Positions 1 through 10,774 of a DNA stretch of 64,000 nt are shown here, one piece after another. The notes under the pieces were generated by a model. The model saw only the letters and a program-made list of their open reading frames with translations. It was not told where the DNA came from and did no database searches. A program made the position numbers and the translations under genes. Source of the DNA: Geosiphon pyriformis (taxonomy: Eukaryota; Glomeromycota; Glomeromycetes; Archaeosporales; Geosiphonaceae); assembly GCA_016748015.1 (NCBI GenBank), contig JAAOMT010000414.1:102353-166352 (forward strand), written 5' to 3'. Within the stretch, counting starts at the first letter, position 1. Each line of letters opens with the position of its first letter.

Positions 1-279
1 TTATTACTTGATTGATTCTTTCCCAATATTAAAACTACTGTATATATACATGTTTGTAGTTCTACGAGAAAATACTTTCTTTTTGATATTTCAACCTGGT
101 GCTTGCTGCTATCACCAGTTGGTGTTGGCTGCTATTGTGAACTGGTGCTTGCCACTATTGCGAGATGGTATTTGCTACTATGTTAATCATTACCTTTCTA
201 AGATTATTACTGTGCTATATTATGATTGAATAGTTTGTATTATTTTTATGATTCTTTTTGCTAAATTCTTAAACCGTAA
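1..279. other. Unassigned left flank
   Basis: Sequence left of the point (about 280) where similarity to the gag of the other elements begins. It contains a 23-bp tandem repeat (97-188) and no convincing gene. The 73-codon reading frame at 8-229 runs across the repeat, whose 23-bp period is not a multiple of three, so I do not treat it as coding. Confidence 0.5.
97..188. repeat. 23-bp tandem repeat, 4 units
   Basis: Four consecutive 23-nt units start at 97, 120, 143 and 166. Each begins TGGT and contains a variant of GCTTGCTGCTAT. The units are degenerate and I do not find the same unit elsewhere in the window. Confidence 0.8.
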
Positions 280-1180
280 CAATGCATACGCCCAATGCAT
301 TCTGTCAATCTACAAGCAGCTGTCACAAACACCAAAGATTTTGAAGCCACTGAATTAAAAGCCAACCATCCTCAAGCCATTAATCTAGTAATAAATAAAT
401 CATCTGAATTGGATTCCAAATTGAAACAATTTAGTAATTCCATCAATCAGAAATTAGAGGAATACTTAGCTGACAATCGTACAATTTATTAACCACCACA
501 ATGACGCAATAATTCTAGAAATGTGAATTGCTTCCAGAATTAGTCACGTTTATTATTGTCGACCAATTAACAGTGGCAACAGGAAACGTGTGTTTACCAC
601 TATTGTGGTAAACAAGGACACCTACAAATCAATTGCCACCATTGTTTAAATAACCAATGATCAGAAAATCAATATTGAAACCTCAATTGCCAGTTTCAAA
701 TTCTGAATAACCCACCAAACTCCGAGCCATATCATCAGAATTACTTACCTATGACACAGCAGCCATCTTATCAACCACTAGTATATCAAATGCCAATTTA
801 TCAACTGACAACACCTGCAATTTATCAGTTGCAGCCACAACCCATTTATTAGTCGCAGCCTCAAGTAATTTATCAGTCCCAACAAATTCAAACACTGCTG
901 TAGAACTTATCTCAAAATGGAACCCAAAGGCTGAGATTGACCCAACAAAGCTGGAGATCATCGATGGTAGTTCACTAACTGATCTCCAGTTCTTCTACAC
1001 AACCAGCAGGATCTCAACAATAGAATTCGGGCACTGAGTATGCCCAAAACCCAAAAACCAGAACTATTTAAGTCTACTGGTTATCCCAGAAGATGCCCAA
1101 CCCAATAATCCAGAAACCAACCAACACCCAACACTTACCAGCAATATTCTATCAGCCACTATCACCAAAACAAATCACTA
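280..1180 (+). pseudogene. gag: Element A gag, C-terminal part
   Basis: Remnant of the structural protein that would form the virus-like particle. The 5' part aligns with the end of the capsid-like region of element G, including the conserved stretch around SSELDSKLKQFSNSINQKL. A zinc knuckle lies at about 589-636; it reads C-VYHYC-GKQGH-LQINC, and the first Cys of the usual CHYC is replaced by Tyr. A Gln/Pro/Tyr-rich tail follows, full of TAG and TAA at positions where other copies have CAG and CAA. The N-terminal two thirds are missing. The frame shifts before the protease. Confidence 0.85.
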
Positions 1181-1182
1181 GA

Positions 1183-1860
1183 CACCATCTTCCCATTTGA
1201 ACTTGAGGAACCATCGGCCACACTATTATTTAGTAGAATCACTTTGGAAGAAAAACTAATCACTGCCATGTACACTGACATGAAAGTTAATGGCCACGCC
1301 ATCAAACTAATCCTAGATAGTGGATCAGCTGGCAGTATCATCACACAACAACTCATGGACCAATTAAGTCGCCAAGTTGATCATGCTGCTAGTGTGCGCA
1401 TAATCACTACTGATGGAGTGACTAAAACTCCAATTAATAAAATCAACAACTTCTCTTTCGAAGTCAATGGCATCATTACTCCTATCAAAGTCCTAGTAAT
1501 GGAAGCAACCCAATATTAAGCATTGGTAGCCAATGATTGGTTATCCAAAACTAATGTCATACTCAATTGGACCACTCAAGAATTACAACTCAGTCAAAAC
1601 AGTCAACACACATATGTACCAGCCATGTATGGCCATTTCAAGACCACTAACTCAACAACCCTACTCATCAAATTTGAAGAAAAAAAGAAAAACTTACTTG
1701 GAAAGCTTATTAAGTGTCCTAGGCCAATAAAGATTACAACAAACTACTGCTTATACTCTCTTGGGATGACAATGGCAAAGGAAAACAGAAGGAGATCAAA
1801 CTTATCTGGAATACAGACCAAATCTGGGAAATTGACAATAACCAGAATGAACTAACTTGG
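1183..1860 (+). pseudogene. PR: Element A retropepsin (protease) and downstream linker
   Basis: Aspartic protease of the retroviral type that would process the polyprotein. The active-site block ILDSGSAGS is intact (catalytic Asp codon 1316-1318), preceded by the strand TAMYTDMKVNGHAIKL and followed by ITQQLMDQL and a VNGIITPIKVLVMEA block. A TAA at about 1517-1519 replaces a Gln codon in the YQALVGNDWLS block. The following ~110 codons (NDWLSKTNVILNWT, then a hydrophilic Lys/Glu-rich linker) lead to the Cys-rich region. It is the better preserved protease active site together with that of element F, but it lies in a broken frame. Confidence 0.87.
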
Positions 1861-1959
1861 GAGTGAACAGATGATAATAGTAAGGGAAAAAGAAAAGAAA
1901 AAGAAAAGGAAACAACACTTACCAACAGCATATATAGTCCATATGCTTACACTTTACCA

Positions 1960-3760
1960 CTGCTGTCTGATTATCACCAATTAAAACTGGTATGCGTTGA
2001 TTGTGATAAGAAATTGTCATCAATGGATGCATACTGTGGCAATAACAAAGAATACTTCACTGTTATCAGATTCTACTGCCACTCATGTGTCATAGAGTGT
2101 TTTGGATAACCAAAATGACAAAGAAAGTGAAATAACCAACTCTGTTTTGCATGTAGAACTATCTTATCTAACAAAGAAATGTGAAATGATATTCCTGGAC
2201 ATAGAAGAACATGTAATAAGACATACCAGTACACTATCTTGATAAATAACTGAGTATACAAGAGAACACTAATCAATGACACATGGAAAAGAGCATTGCA
2301 ATGATTGGAAGGATATCCCCATGACAAACATGAACTTTGGAGAATGGCATATGCAAAAGCAGAAGATGTGACAACCAACAAATTACTAGAAATAAAAAAC
2401 AATCCTCTATCTCTTTCTGAACTCAAATACATTTAAACTTTCGATGTCTTTGGCAACATCAAGGATGACCTGGAAGAATTCCATGAATATTATCAGTGAT
2501 TAGCACCCACAATAGAAGAGCAGAAGCAATGTTTGGAAGAAATTAACACTTAACTATATGACCACTGTTTGATTCCATGTGACTTTCAATATTGTAATAA
2601 GTGTGACCTCATTTATAATCCACTACTATGCATAATCTACATGATTTCAGAAGAGGAAGAACCAATCAACAGCTGTGCATCAAAATCAGAATCAACTTTC
2701 AATCCCAATTCAAACTCTGACAATAATGATGACAAAAATACTGGTTCCAGCTCCACGCAATATGGTAACAAAAATATCAACAGTTCAAACTTCGATTCAA
2801 AATCTGAAATATACATTGTGTTTTCTGATCTTTTTAAGAAGCAGGAACTTAAATGGTATAGTGATAACAATAAAGGTATCATGCCAGAATGCATGCATGA
2901 TACCGATACAGAGTTTGATCTAAGATATCCCAGGAAAAATCCCATTAAATTAGAACCACATTCACATATATGTATTGATCTTAAGATAGCACTAGAAATT
3001 TCAGCAACAACTATGGTCTAATTAGCATCTAGGAGTAGTTTAGCAAAAAAAGGAATTAACATCAAAGAAGGAATAATTGATGCGGGATATGTAGGAAATA
3101 TTATCGCCATGCTACAAAATGACTCAGAAAAGATCTATATTATAGAGCCAAATGAAAAGATAGCACAGGCAATATTTTTACCTCTGGTGAAAATAACTCA
3201 GTTAGTGTCAGTGGGAAACAGGAAGGAATTAGGAATTACAGCTAAAGAGATACAGGGATTCAGATTAATGGGTAGAATAGATATATTAGTTAATATGGCA
3301 GAGAAAAAAATTGTTGACAAAAGAGAAATTATCTCAATCCGTCAAACAATTTTCATTCTGCCATATAACCAGTATATGTTAGCTATAAAAAGAGAAGTAA
3401 AGGATCAAGCTCAATTGTTTAAAGCAGAAGCCACTATTTGTAAATCAGAGAAAATTGAACTTACTAATTTCTACATATCAGCCAAAAGCCCCAAAAACAT
3501 TAAAATTCTCATCTATAACACAATTGGAAAAGTCATTGAAATACCAAAGGGAACCATCATTGGATATTTAACCACCAAAGTTGAAGATCAACCACCAAAC
3601 CACATTCCAAATTTTCCACAGCTTTACAGATATGTGAACATTACATCACAAACCATCTATGGAAAAAGTGAATGTTATCTGCTCCAACCAAAACATGAGG
3701 AATCTAAATCCACTTCAACAGATGCAACTCAAGATGTTACTCAACAATTTCAATGACATC
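1960..3760 (+). pseudogene. Element A Cys-rich region, dUTPase and connector
   Basis: Three parts. A Cys-rich region (about 1985-2640) has CxxC pairs (CVDC, CHSC, CFAC) and the late cluster HCLIPCDFQYCNKC. A Ser/Asn/Asp-rich spacer follows. The dUTPase (about 2870-3290) has motif I as DTEFDL (Gly to Glu), motif II ASRSSLAKKGIN behind a CAA-to-TAA stop at 3018-3020, motif III GIIDAGYVGNI, motif IV NEKIAQAIF and a damaged motif V. The connector (to about 3690) ends with the IPKGTIIGYL block common before RT in Ty3/gypsy. The 3109-3756 frame is open. dUTPases hydrolyse dUTP and so limit uracil in the new cDNA; that role here is inferred. Confidence 0.88.
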
Positions 3761-3769
3761 TTTGCTAGC

Positions 3770-5090
3770 AAAAATGAATTTGGGTGAACCAATATCATCC
3801 AGCATTAGATCAAGACTAGAGATGCAATGCCAATCAAGCAAAAAGCATACAGAGTACTACCAGCTAGCCATGAGATCATTTGTCAAGAAATCAATCAGAT
3901 GTTTGACAACGGGCTAATTCAGCCATTAATGAGTCTATGGTTGTTACCAGTAGTACTAATCTGGAAAAAAAATGAGAAAATCCACTTTTGTGTAGATTAC
4001 TGGAAACTGAATGGAATAACTAAAGGCAATAACTATCCAACTCCAAAGATCCAGGAATTATTCAATGCTTTTGGTGGAAATAAATGGTTCTCAACATTAA
4101 ATTTAGATAGTGGATACTAGCAAGTAGCAATGAATTCAGCCAACAAAGAAAAAACAGCATTTACCACAAAAGAAAGAAATTTTGAGTTTGAAGTCATGCC
4201 ATTTGGCTTGATGAATACTCCAGCAACATTCCAACAGCTTATGGAAATTGTCTATACTGGACTACTATGAAAATCAGTAGTCGTATACTTGGATAACACC
4301 AATGTGTTCTCAAAAACATTTGATAATCATCTGCATTATCTTCAACAAGTGTTTGAAAGATTAAGAAGAGCCAAATTGAAACTAAATGTAACAAATGTTT
4401 CTTTGAAAAAACTGAACTCAAGTTTTTGGAACATGTAGTGAGTAAAGATGGAATCAAAATAGATCCAGACAAGATTGAAGTAGTTAAGAACTTTCCAGTA
4501 TCAACCAACTTGACAAAACTAAGAGCATTTTTGGGATTCGCAAGCTACTATTGTCACTTCATCAAGGACTTTTCTAAATTAGCTCAGCTGCTTCACTATC
4601 TATAAACCAAGAATGAGAAGTATGAATAGACTGAAACTCAACAAAAAGCTTTCGATACATTAAGAAGAAAGCTTATCCAAGCTCCAGTATTGATGTATCC
4701 AGATTACAACAAACCATTTATCATTACTACTGATGCATCAGGTCAAGCATTGAGAGCAGTACTCTCACAGAAAAGACCCGATGGAAGAGAACATCCAGTA
4801 GCTTATGTCAGTAAAAGTTTAAGTCCAGCTGAAAAGAACTATGGAACTCCAGCACTAGAACACTTAGCTATCTATTGGGCTGTCACCAAATAGAAGGAAT
4901 ACTTGAATCAAAAATTTGAAGTGTACACTGACCACAAAGGATTAACTTCAATCCAGAAACAAGAATTTGCAGATGATCATTATGCCAGATGAAAAATAGA
5001 ACTTTCACCATTTAATTACACAGTACATTATAAAAAGGGAAAAGACAATAGAAATGCTGACAAACTGTCACAAATAAGACAAATCTAAAA
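3770..5090 (+). pseudogene. RT: Element A reverse transcriptase and RNase H
   Basis: The RT fingers/palm begin near MPIKQKAYRV, with FCVDYWKLNG, LNLDSGY, VMPFGLMNTPATFQ and the catalytic box at about 4290-4305. The box reads YLDN rather than YLDD. TGG-to-TAG and TGG-to-TGA stops occur at about 4118 and 4268, and a one-base deletion near 4390 shifts the frame. RNase H starts near 4690 with FIITTDASG, continues with ALEHLAIYWAV and YTDHKGLTSIQ, and ends with NADKLSQ, so its acidic residues are mostly retained. The Asp-to-Asn change in YLDN alone would abolish polymerase activity. Confidence 0.92.
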
Positions 5091-5159
5091 ACATTTCAAC
5101 CCAAAAATATAACAAAAGATAAATACACAAAAATACTAACAACTACAACATTATATAAA

Positions 5160-6480
5160 TACCCAATTGTTCAAGGAGAAATTATCTCAAAAGGAATAAA
5201 ACAACATAAAACAACAATTAAAATATTTTATCAATCATCAAAATATACTTTACCAGAAGAACAGAAGAAATCCAAATCAACCAACCAGAGTAATCACAGA
5301 ACCAGGAAAAGAAACAATATTATTCAACATGCATTCAGATCCAACAACAGGACATTTTTATAAAGAAGTGACCATAGAAAGAACCAGAAAAAAATATTAT
5401 TGGCCATCAATGTATCCAGACATCATCCAATATGTTCAAAATTGTAATGCTTGTCAAAGAAGAGAAGAAACAAAACTAAGTGAACTATTAAGACCAACCA
5501 AAGTGGGACAACCATTCAATTGCATTAGAATTGACTTAGTCAGACCATTAACAATCACCAATAGAGGCAACAGATATATTGCAGTAGCTATAGACTATTT
5601 CACAAAATGGCCAGAAGCAAAAGCCATTCAAAGAGCAGATGCAGAATCCATTGCCAAATTTGTCCATTAAAATTTGATTTGTTGACATGGATGTCCAAAA
5701 GAACTACTATCAGATCAAAGAATCCACTTTGTGAATAGAACATTAACAGAATTAAGTCAGAGATTTGGGATAAAAAGACCATTATTATCACCATATCATC
5801 CACAAACCAATAGACTAGTTAAAAAATTCAATAGAACACTGTGTAAAGCAATCACCAAAATCAGTCAAGAAAACTAAGATGAATGAGATTTGTTTATACC
5901 ATTAGTATTATTTGCTTATCGGACAATGAAGCAAGACACTATACAAACAACACCATTTGAATTAGTATATGGTAGAACAGCAACATTACCAGTTGAGATG
6001 GAAGTTACCACTTATCCAACAAAACCAATAACTGAAGACAATTTTTAGAAAACATTGCTAAAAAGAATATATGACTTAATAGAAACATTAGAAAATAAAT
6101 GGCAAAGAGCAGCTGATAACATCCAAAAGTCACAAAAAAAACAAAAAAAAAGACATAATAATTAACTACCAAACAAACCAGTTGAATTCAAAATTGGAGA
6201 CAAAGTACTTCTACATCATACCAAAGCGGAAAAACAATAGAATAGAAAATTCGATCTCAAATGGGACAAACCATTTTACATAAAAAAAATTCTTGGAAAT
6301 GGAGCTTATAAATTAAGATGGAACAACAAAATTTTAACCAAAGCAGCACATGGTGATCGACTGAAACTATATCACTAAATAGTATTATCATCCACCAATA
6401 ACATTCCACAATTGGGAGTACAACGAATACTAGTTCAACCAGATGAGATTCCATGAAATCTGGGACCAATCATAATCATT
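5160..6480 (+). pseudogene. IN: Element A integrase
   Basis: Integrase that would insert the cDNA. The HHCC zinc domain (about 5329-5460) has GHF and CNAC. In the core, the first Asp (IDLVRPLT, about 5530) and second Asp (LLSDQ, about 5708) are kept, but the catalytic Glu is Lys in NRLVKKFN (about 5815). The C-terminal part carries KIGDKVLL and a GPY/F-like module, here KPFYIKKILGNGAYKL. Stops occur at about 5668, 5683 and 5875. The frame matches the preceding RNase H, which suggests that gag-pol was one long frame in the ancestor. Confidence 0.9.
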
Positions 6481-7191
6481 AGACTAAACATGTAAAATCA
6501 AACAATAAAAGAGTATATAAAGATACAGTATACATGACAAAAACAACCAAGAAAAATAGAAATACCAGATCATATTCATGCCATAGCTCAACAATTATTC
6601 CAGGCCTTAAGTCAACAACTTTTAGACATAGAAATTATCATTAACAACCAAACAATTTGCTATCAAAACACCAAAAGAAAAACAAAAAATACACCATATT
6701 AGCAGTTACCAAAGAATGATAAAAACTGGTTAGATAGCATAATAAAAAAAGTAAAAAACACTTTTGGGAAAATACCTATTATGGCACCAACAGAAAAACT
6801 TACAAAAAAGAATTAGAAGCAATGGACAAAACAACTTCCAATATTATACTGTTACTATTAATTAGGTCGAAAGTTAAATATTCAAGAGTTGTATATCAAC
6901 AAATCCAAGAGAATATTTAACCAAAACATAATACAGCAAATTGAAGAATTTATTGAGAAAAAAGTGAACTCAACACTACATGTGAGAACAATTTATTGAC
7001 TGCACAACATATTTCAGAACTATCTAGAAATACTGTTATATTCTGACATGGAAACCATAACCATTAATCAATGAGGAAGAATAAACAATACACAAGTAGA
7101 AGATGTGAAGAACAGAGTTGAACAAACAATACTAGAAAAAGAAGTATTAGAGCTAATTCAGAATGAAGATTTCAATGAAGCTCAATATTAA
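6480..7191 (+). pseudogene. Element A C-terminal domain, type I (unknown function)
   Basis: About 220 codons follow the integrase, where many Ty3/gypsy elements already end. They are hydrophilic and look helical, with blocks such as AQQLFQALSQQLLDIEI, WLDSIIKKVKNTFGKIPI, KQLPILYCYY and HVRTIY. I see no signal peptide, membrane segment, Cys cluster or chromodomain. The frame ends with a TAA at about 7189-7191 after NEAQY, just before the polypurine tract. The domain recurs in B, C and G in this form and in F and E as a divergent type II. I do not recognise the family. Confidence 0.75.
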
Positions 7192-7205
7192 AAAGGAGGA
7201 GATAA
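7191..7205 (+). other. Element A polypurine tract
   Basis: AAAAGGAGGAGATAA directly before the TGTTAC start of the 3' LTR; expected plus-strand primer site. The same tract precedes the 3' LTR of G (58204-58216) and, decayed, those of B, C, E and F. Confidence 0.8.
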
Positions 7206-7425
7206 TGTTACTCATAAAAAGAAAACAGAGATAGAGAAAATAGGAGACCAATAAGCGAATAGTATATAATACATGAACACATTGCTCAGCAATATAGAAC
7301 AATGTTAGAAAACATGGCACATTGCTCAAGAAATCATAACACATTGCTTGGAAATGTGAGCAATCTCATAGAACATCAATTATGTATATATAGTGGTAGT
7401 GTTAAAAGTAGAAAAAACAGTATTA

Positions 7426-8416
7426 CTGGAGGTTTTTGGTCTCTTTTCTGTAATGTTGTTAATGCTTGTTTGCTGTGAATTCACGTTTTTTGGATGTGGT
7501 TGAATCTCCAGTAACTGAATTTATCTTCAAATTATCTTTTATAATTTGAACTGCTGGGCTTATAAGTGGAATGGCCAATTTCGTATCAGTTGCTTTGTGT
7601 AGTTACATTGTAGTAAATATCAACTCTTTCTCAGGAATTGCTCATCTGGAAGCTCACTAAAATGTGTAGTTACTTTGCTGTGAAAATCAAATTTTCTACA
7701 GGAATCTCATCTGTAGGCTACCCTAATGATTATGATAAGAAAATAAAAGAAAGAAAATAAAAAAAATGTAAAAGAAATAGAATTCTGTTAAGGGAGACGT
7801 TTTCTATCCAGGCCTGAAATCACTAACAGTTTACTGAAATTAGTAGCTAATCAATTTCGAAATGTTAGTTGGGTTTTGGGGATTTTCCAAGTACAATAAT
7901 TAAAGAATTTGGTTTTCAAATTATTTGATGTTTATTTTGTTTTTGTATGTAAAGGATGATTCTAATTGTTAAATCTGAAGTAAGATACATTTTCTCAAAG
8001 AGAGAAGCTTTTTTTTTATACAACTTGTCATAACACTATTCTATGAACTTAAACTTTGCTATTTTCTATAATTTTACTGAACTAAAGATATATTTTGGCA
8101 AACTACAAGTTATTTCTGTGAACTATTAGATGTTTTAGTGAACTATCAATTATTTTGGCAAATTTCTTACAAATTTTGGCGAACTTTTGAATGTTACATA
8201 GTTTGGGATATTGCATGATTGATCATCACAATTAGATTACATTTGTGTTATGTACAAATTGGGTTATTAATTAAATAATAATTTCAGATATTTTGCTAAT
8301 GTAATAAGTGATAATTTGAAACGATAATATATGCTAATTAATGATAAAATTTATAAGAGTAATTTCATGCTAAACAATATCTCTAATTTCGTCTGGTAAC
8401 AGCAGAATCCTTCCAT
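7426..8416. mobile_element. ~1 kb insertion of unknown type within element A LTR
   Basis: This block has no similarity to the LTRs or internal regions of the window, and the LTR resumes to its right. Possible boundaries are a TA dinucleotide on each side (7424-7425, 8417-8418). Weak inverted ends, CTGGAGGTTTTTGG at the left and the complement of CAGAATCCTTCCAT at the right, fit a short non-autonomous DNA transposon. A loose repeat of GTGAACTAT and TTTTGGCAAA/TTTTGGCGAA motifs occupies about 8040-8190. No reading frame is convincing. The boundaries are approximate by up to about 10 bp. Confidence 0.45.
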
Positions 8417-8493
8417 TAGAATTCTTTAGTTAGAAATTTTTCATTCACAAATATTAAATAAAATAAATCATTTACCATTCAAATCCACTCTCC

Positions 8494-8567
8494 ACTATCA
8501 ACACTTCATGTTGATAGTAATTAATACTTAACTACACTAGAACAATAGCTCTTGATCACAGCTATTG
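8494..8567 (+). promoter_or_regulatory. Hairpin pair in LTR (element A)
   Basis: Hairpin 1 (8494-8518) has arms ACTATCAACA and TGTTGATAGT around the loop CTTCA. Hairpin 2 (8543-8567) has arms CAATAGCT and AGCTATTG. Both are perfect here and recur at the same place in the other LTRs, some with wobble-compatible changes. Probably RNA structure in R or U5; the function is unknown. Confidence 0.6.
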
Positions 8568-8999
8568 ATGGATCCTAACTTGTGCATTGTCTTGGCTCAT
8601 TTCTTTATTTTCTTTTTTATTTTCTTTTATTTTTCTTTTCTTGATTTATTGTTGTATACTAACTGAATAAAAATTAAAAGCACTGAAGTAATTGACATCA
8701 CGGATAACCTGGTAAAAAACCCAGAAATAAGAGTAAAATTATATATATATTAACAGATAGCTTACCAAAAGAGCACAAATGCCAGAATAAACCAGTCACC
8801 AAGCTGAAGACAGAAATTGGGAACACAACTCACCAACCAATTATATTGTCATTGAATCTCTGTTCATTATACAAAGGACTCAACTCTAAAACTTTCAGAT
8901 ACAACCAACATACTAGTAACACCAGCATTGTCAAGATACTGAGCACCAAGTTATGGAGTTGTTATTTGATTTGAGACTCCAAATAATCATCTGTAATAT

Positions 9000-9382
9000 T
9001 AGGATAAAAAATTACTTGTTGGCATTTACTTACTCTTTTTTTTGACTTGTATAATTGTAGTATTTGAAGATTATTAAATAAAATGTGACTAAAGAGTATA
9101 TCTGATATCTAATATTAAATTCTAAGAGTGCTGACATAAAGCATAAAATTATATCAATGTGTAATCATTTGTTAACAGTATAGACTATCTCTCTACTTTT
9201 AAATTTCTTTATTATCTTTTGAAAAGTATAGTGACTGAAATATTTTATGAGACTAATCTCACATATTGAATCCATACTTATTCAATTCACTCTTTGAAGT
9301 TGAATTTCTTTTGATTCTTTTTATCATCTTACAATCTTGTTCTCCCTTGCTATCTATTAATTTATTATTCCAATTTGTAACA
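9000..9382 (+). mobile_element. Fragment of LTR X (3' part)
   Basis: From ATAAAAAATTACTTGTTGG to the terminal TGTAACA, this matches the right half of the solo LTR X inside element B (15690-16066), with scattered transitions. The left part is absent; the fragment abuts the right end of element A. Element A may have inserted into an older X copy, but its left partner is not in the window. Confidence 0.7.
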
Positions 9383-9804
9383 TTAGTATTACAATCTAGT
9401 TGTAACTTCTTATTTTCATATTCAATAGTTAACAATATGTTAAATTATTTATAAATTTACTATTTAAAGAAAAATATTTAGAATATTATAATGTAATCAA
9501 AGAGCCAAAATTCTTAAACATAATTAAAATTAGTATTATGCACTTTTTTTTCATTAATTGCTTAATACTTGACATATGTTTTTTTATATTAGTGAAAAAT
9601 TTGAAAAAAATATTATTTATTTATGAATTTAATTAGAACTTGCAATTGATTTCGAAAATGCTATGTATTTTAATGATAATTCATGCATTTTCAAAGATGC
9701 CAAATTTTTACAAGTGAGAAGTTTATTAGGTCTTTACAAAAAAACCTGGGTTTTATTTACTTAAATTAATATGTTTTATATATTTTTTGCATTAAAATGA
9801 ACTC
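9383..9804. other. AT-rich spacer, nothing recognised
   Basis: About 420 bp of AT-rich sequence between LTR fragment X and the 5' LTR of element B. It has no reading frame of note and no similarity to the elements that I can see. It may be older sequence into which B inserted. Confidence 0.5.
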
Positions 9805-10705
9805 TATTACTCGTAGAAAAGAATATAAGAAAAAATAATAGAAAAAACAAATAGAAAAAATAGACCAATAAAAGAATAGTATTGAGCATATGAGTATATT
9901 GCTCTTAAATTATGGCATATTGCTTAACAATATGAATTATGGCACATTGCTTAGCAATATGAGCAATATTAATAGATTAGAACATATTGCTTAAGAAATT
10001 ATAGCACATTGTTCATGAATATATAAGATTTTATAGAACATTAATTATGTATATATAACAAAAGTATTAGAAGCAAAAAAGACAGAATCAATAAATAGAA
10101 TTAATAGCTAGAACAAAACAGTTAAAAGCAATTTAAAATCCACATTTTATATTAATAAATTATTAATTATTACTTAAACTTATATTATTATCACTTAATT
10201 AAAGTATATCAATTATTTTTACTCTATTAACACTCTATGTTGATAGAATTTAATACTTAACTATACTGGACCAATAGCTTTTGATCACAGCTATTGATAG
10301 AATACTAATTCTTATTTTCTTTTATTTTCTTTGTTGTTTATTAATTTACTAATTGATTAAAAAGATTAAACACTGAGTAATTAATGTTAAAAATAGCCTG
10401 ATAAAAAACCCCAAAGGAAAAGTATCAAGTTTAAGAATTTAAGAATAACTTATCAGAAGAGCATAACTGCCAGAATAAAACTGGCTATTATGTTGAAGAA
10501 AAAAATTGGATAGAATTGTAATTTTGAAAGACTATTAACACATTTATTAAATCTCTGTTCATTATACAAAGAACTCAACCAAAATTTTTAGACAACCAAA
10601 ACTTTCAGATACCAAAACCTTTAAATATTACCAACAATATAAGCTTTGAACACCAAGTTATGAGTTTGTTATTTGTTTTCATATCCCAAATAATTATCTT
10701 TAATA
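9805..10705 (+). repeat. Element B 5' LTR
   Basis: Begins TATTACTCGTAG (consensus TGTTACTC) and ends CTTTAATA. U3 has decayed CATATTGCT/CACATTGCT palindromes between about 9900 and 10010. The TATA box TATGTATATATAA is at about 10046-10058, and the hairpin pair lies at about 10232-10310. Hairpin 1 reads CTATTAACA against TGTTGATAG, a change that still pairs as U-G in RNA. The length is close to that of the 3' LTR (895 bp). Confidence 0.9.
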
Positions 10706-10707
10706 AT

Positions 10708-10750
10708 TGGTACTTCTTATAAGGTATAATTTAATAAAAAACTAGCACCA
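10708..10750 (+). promoter_or_regulatory. Primer-binding site and 43-nt leader stem-loop (element B)
   Basis: Two bases after the LTR, TGGTACTTCTTATAAGG corresponds to the primer-binding site. The 43-nt module ends in AGCACCA, nearly complementary to its own start. Decayed compared with the F copy. Confidence 0.6.
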
Positions 10751-10774
10751 ATAACAACCATCCAAAACAATAAC

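Larger units (their letters stand above)
280..8998 (+). mobile_element. Element A: Ty3/gypsy with dUTPase, 5'-truncated
   Basis: The left end breaks inside gag at about 280; no 5' LTR or primer-binding site is present. The order is gag C-terminus, protease, Cys-rich region, dUTPase, connector, RT, RNase H, integrase, CTD, polypurine tract (7191-7205) and a class 1 3' LTR (7206-8998). That LTR is interrupted by an unrelated ~1 kb insertion. Many in-frame stops and a few frameshifts mean it cannot encode a polyprotein. It most resembles element G in sequence, LTR class and CTD type. Confidence 0.93.
7206..8998 (+). repeat. Element A 3' LTR (class 1), interrupted
   Basis: Starts TGTTACTC at 7206 and ends CTGTAATA at 8998 (consensus CTGTAACA). 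U3 holds a shortened palindrome array (CACATTGCT units near 7278, 7318 and 7340). The TATA box is TATATATAG at 7385-7393. The LTR is split at about 7425/8417 by an unrelated insertion and then resumes with the polyadenylation-like TTAAATAAAATAAA, the hairpin pair (8494-8567), a T-rich tract and U5. Without the insertion it would be about 0.8 kb, like the LTRs of G. Confidence 0.88.

Noticed and set aside
1162-1520. Programmed frameshift between gag and protease
   Set aside because: The gag and protease frames differ in A but agree in G, so the shift is copy-specific damage.
280-7191. Alternative genetic code (TGA read as Trp, as in mitochondria)
   Set aside because: TGA often stands for Trp, but TAA and TAG stand for Gln and Trp equally often in the same domains, and other copies keep CAA, CAG and TGG. 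Decay explains all three.
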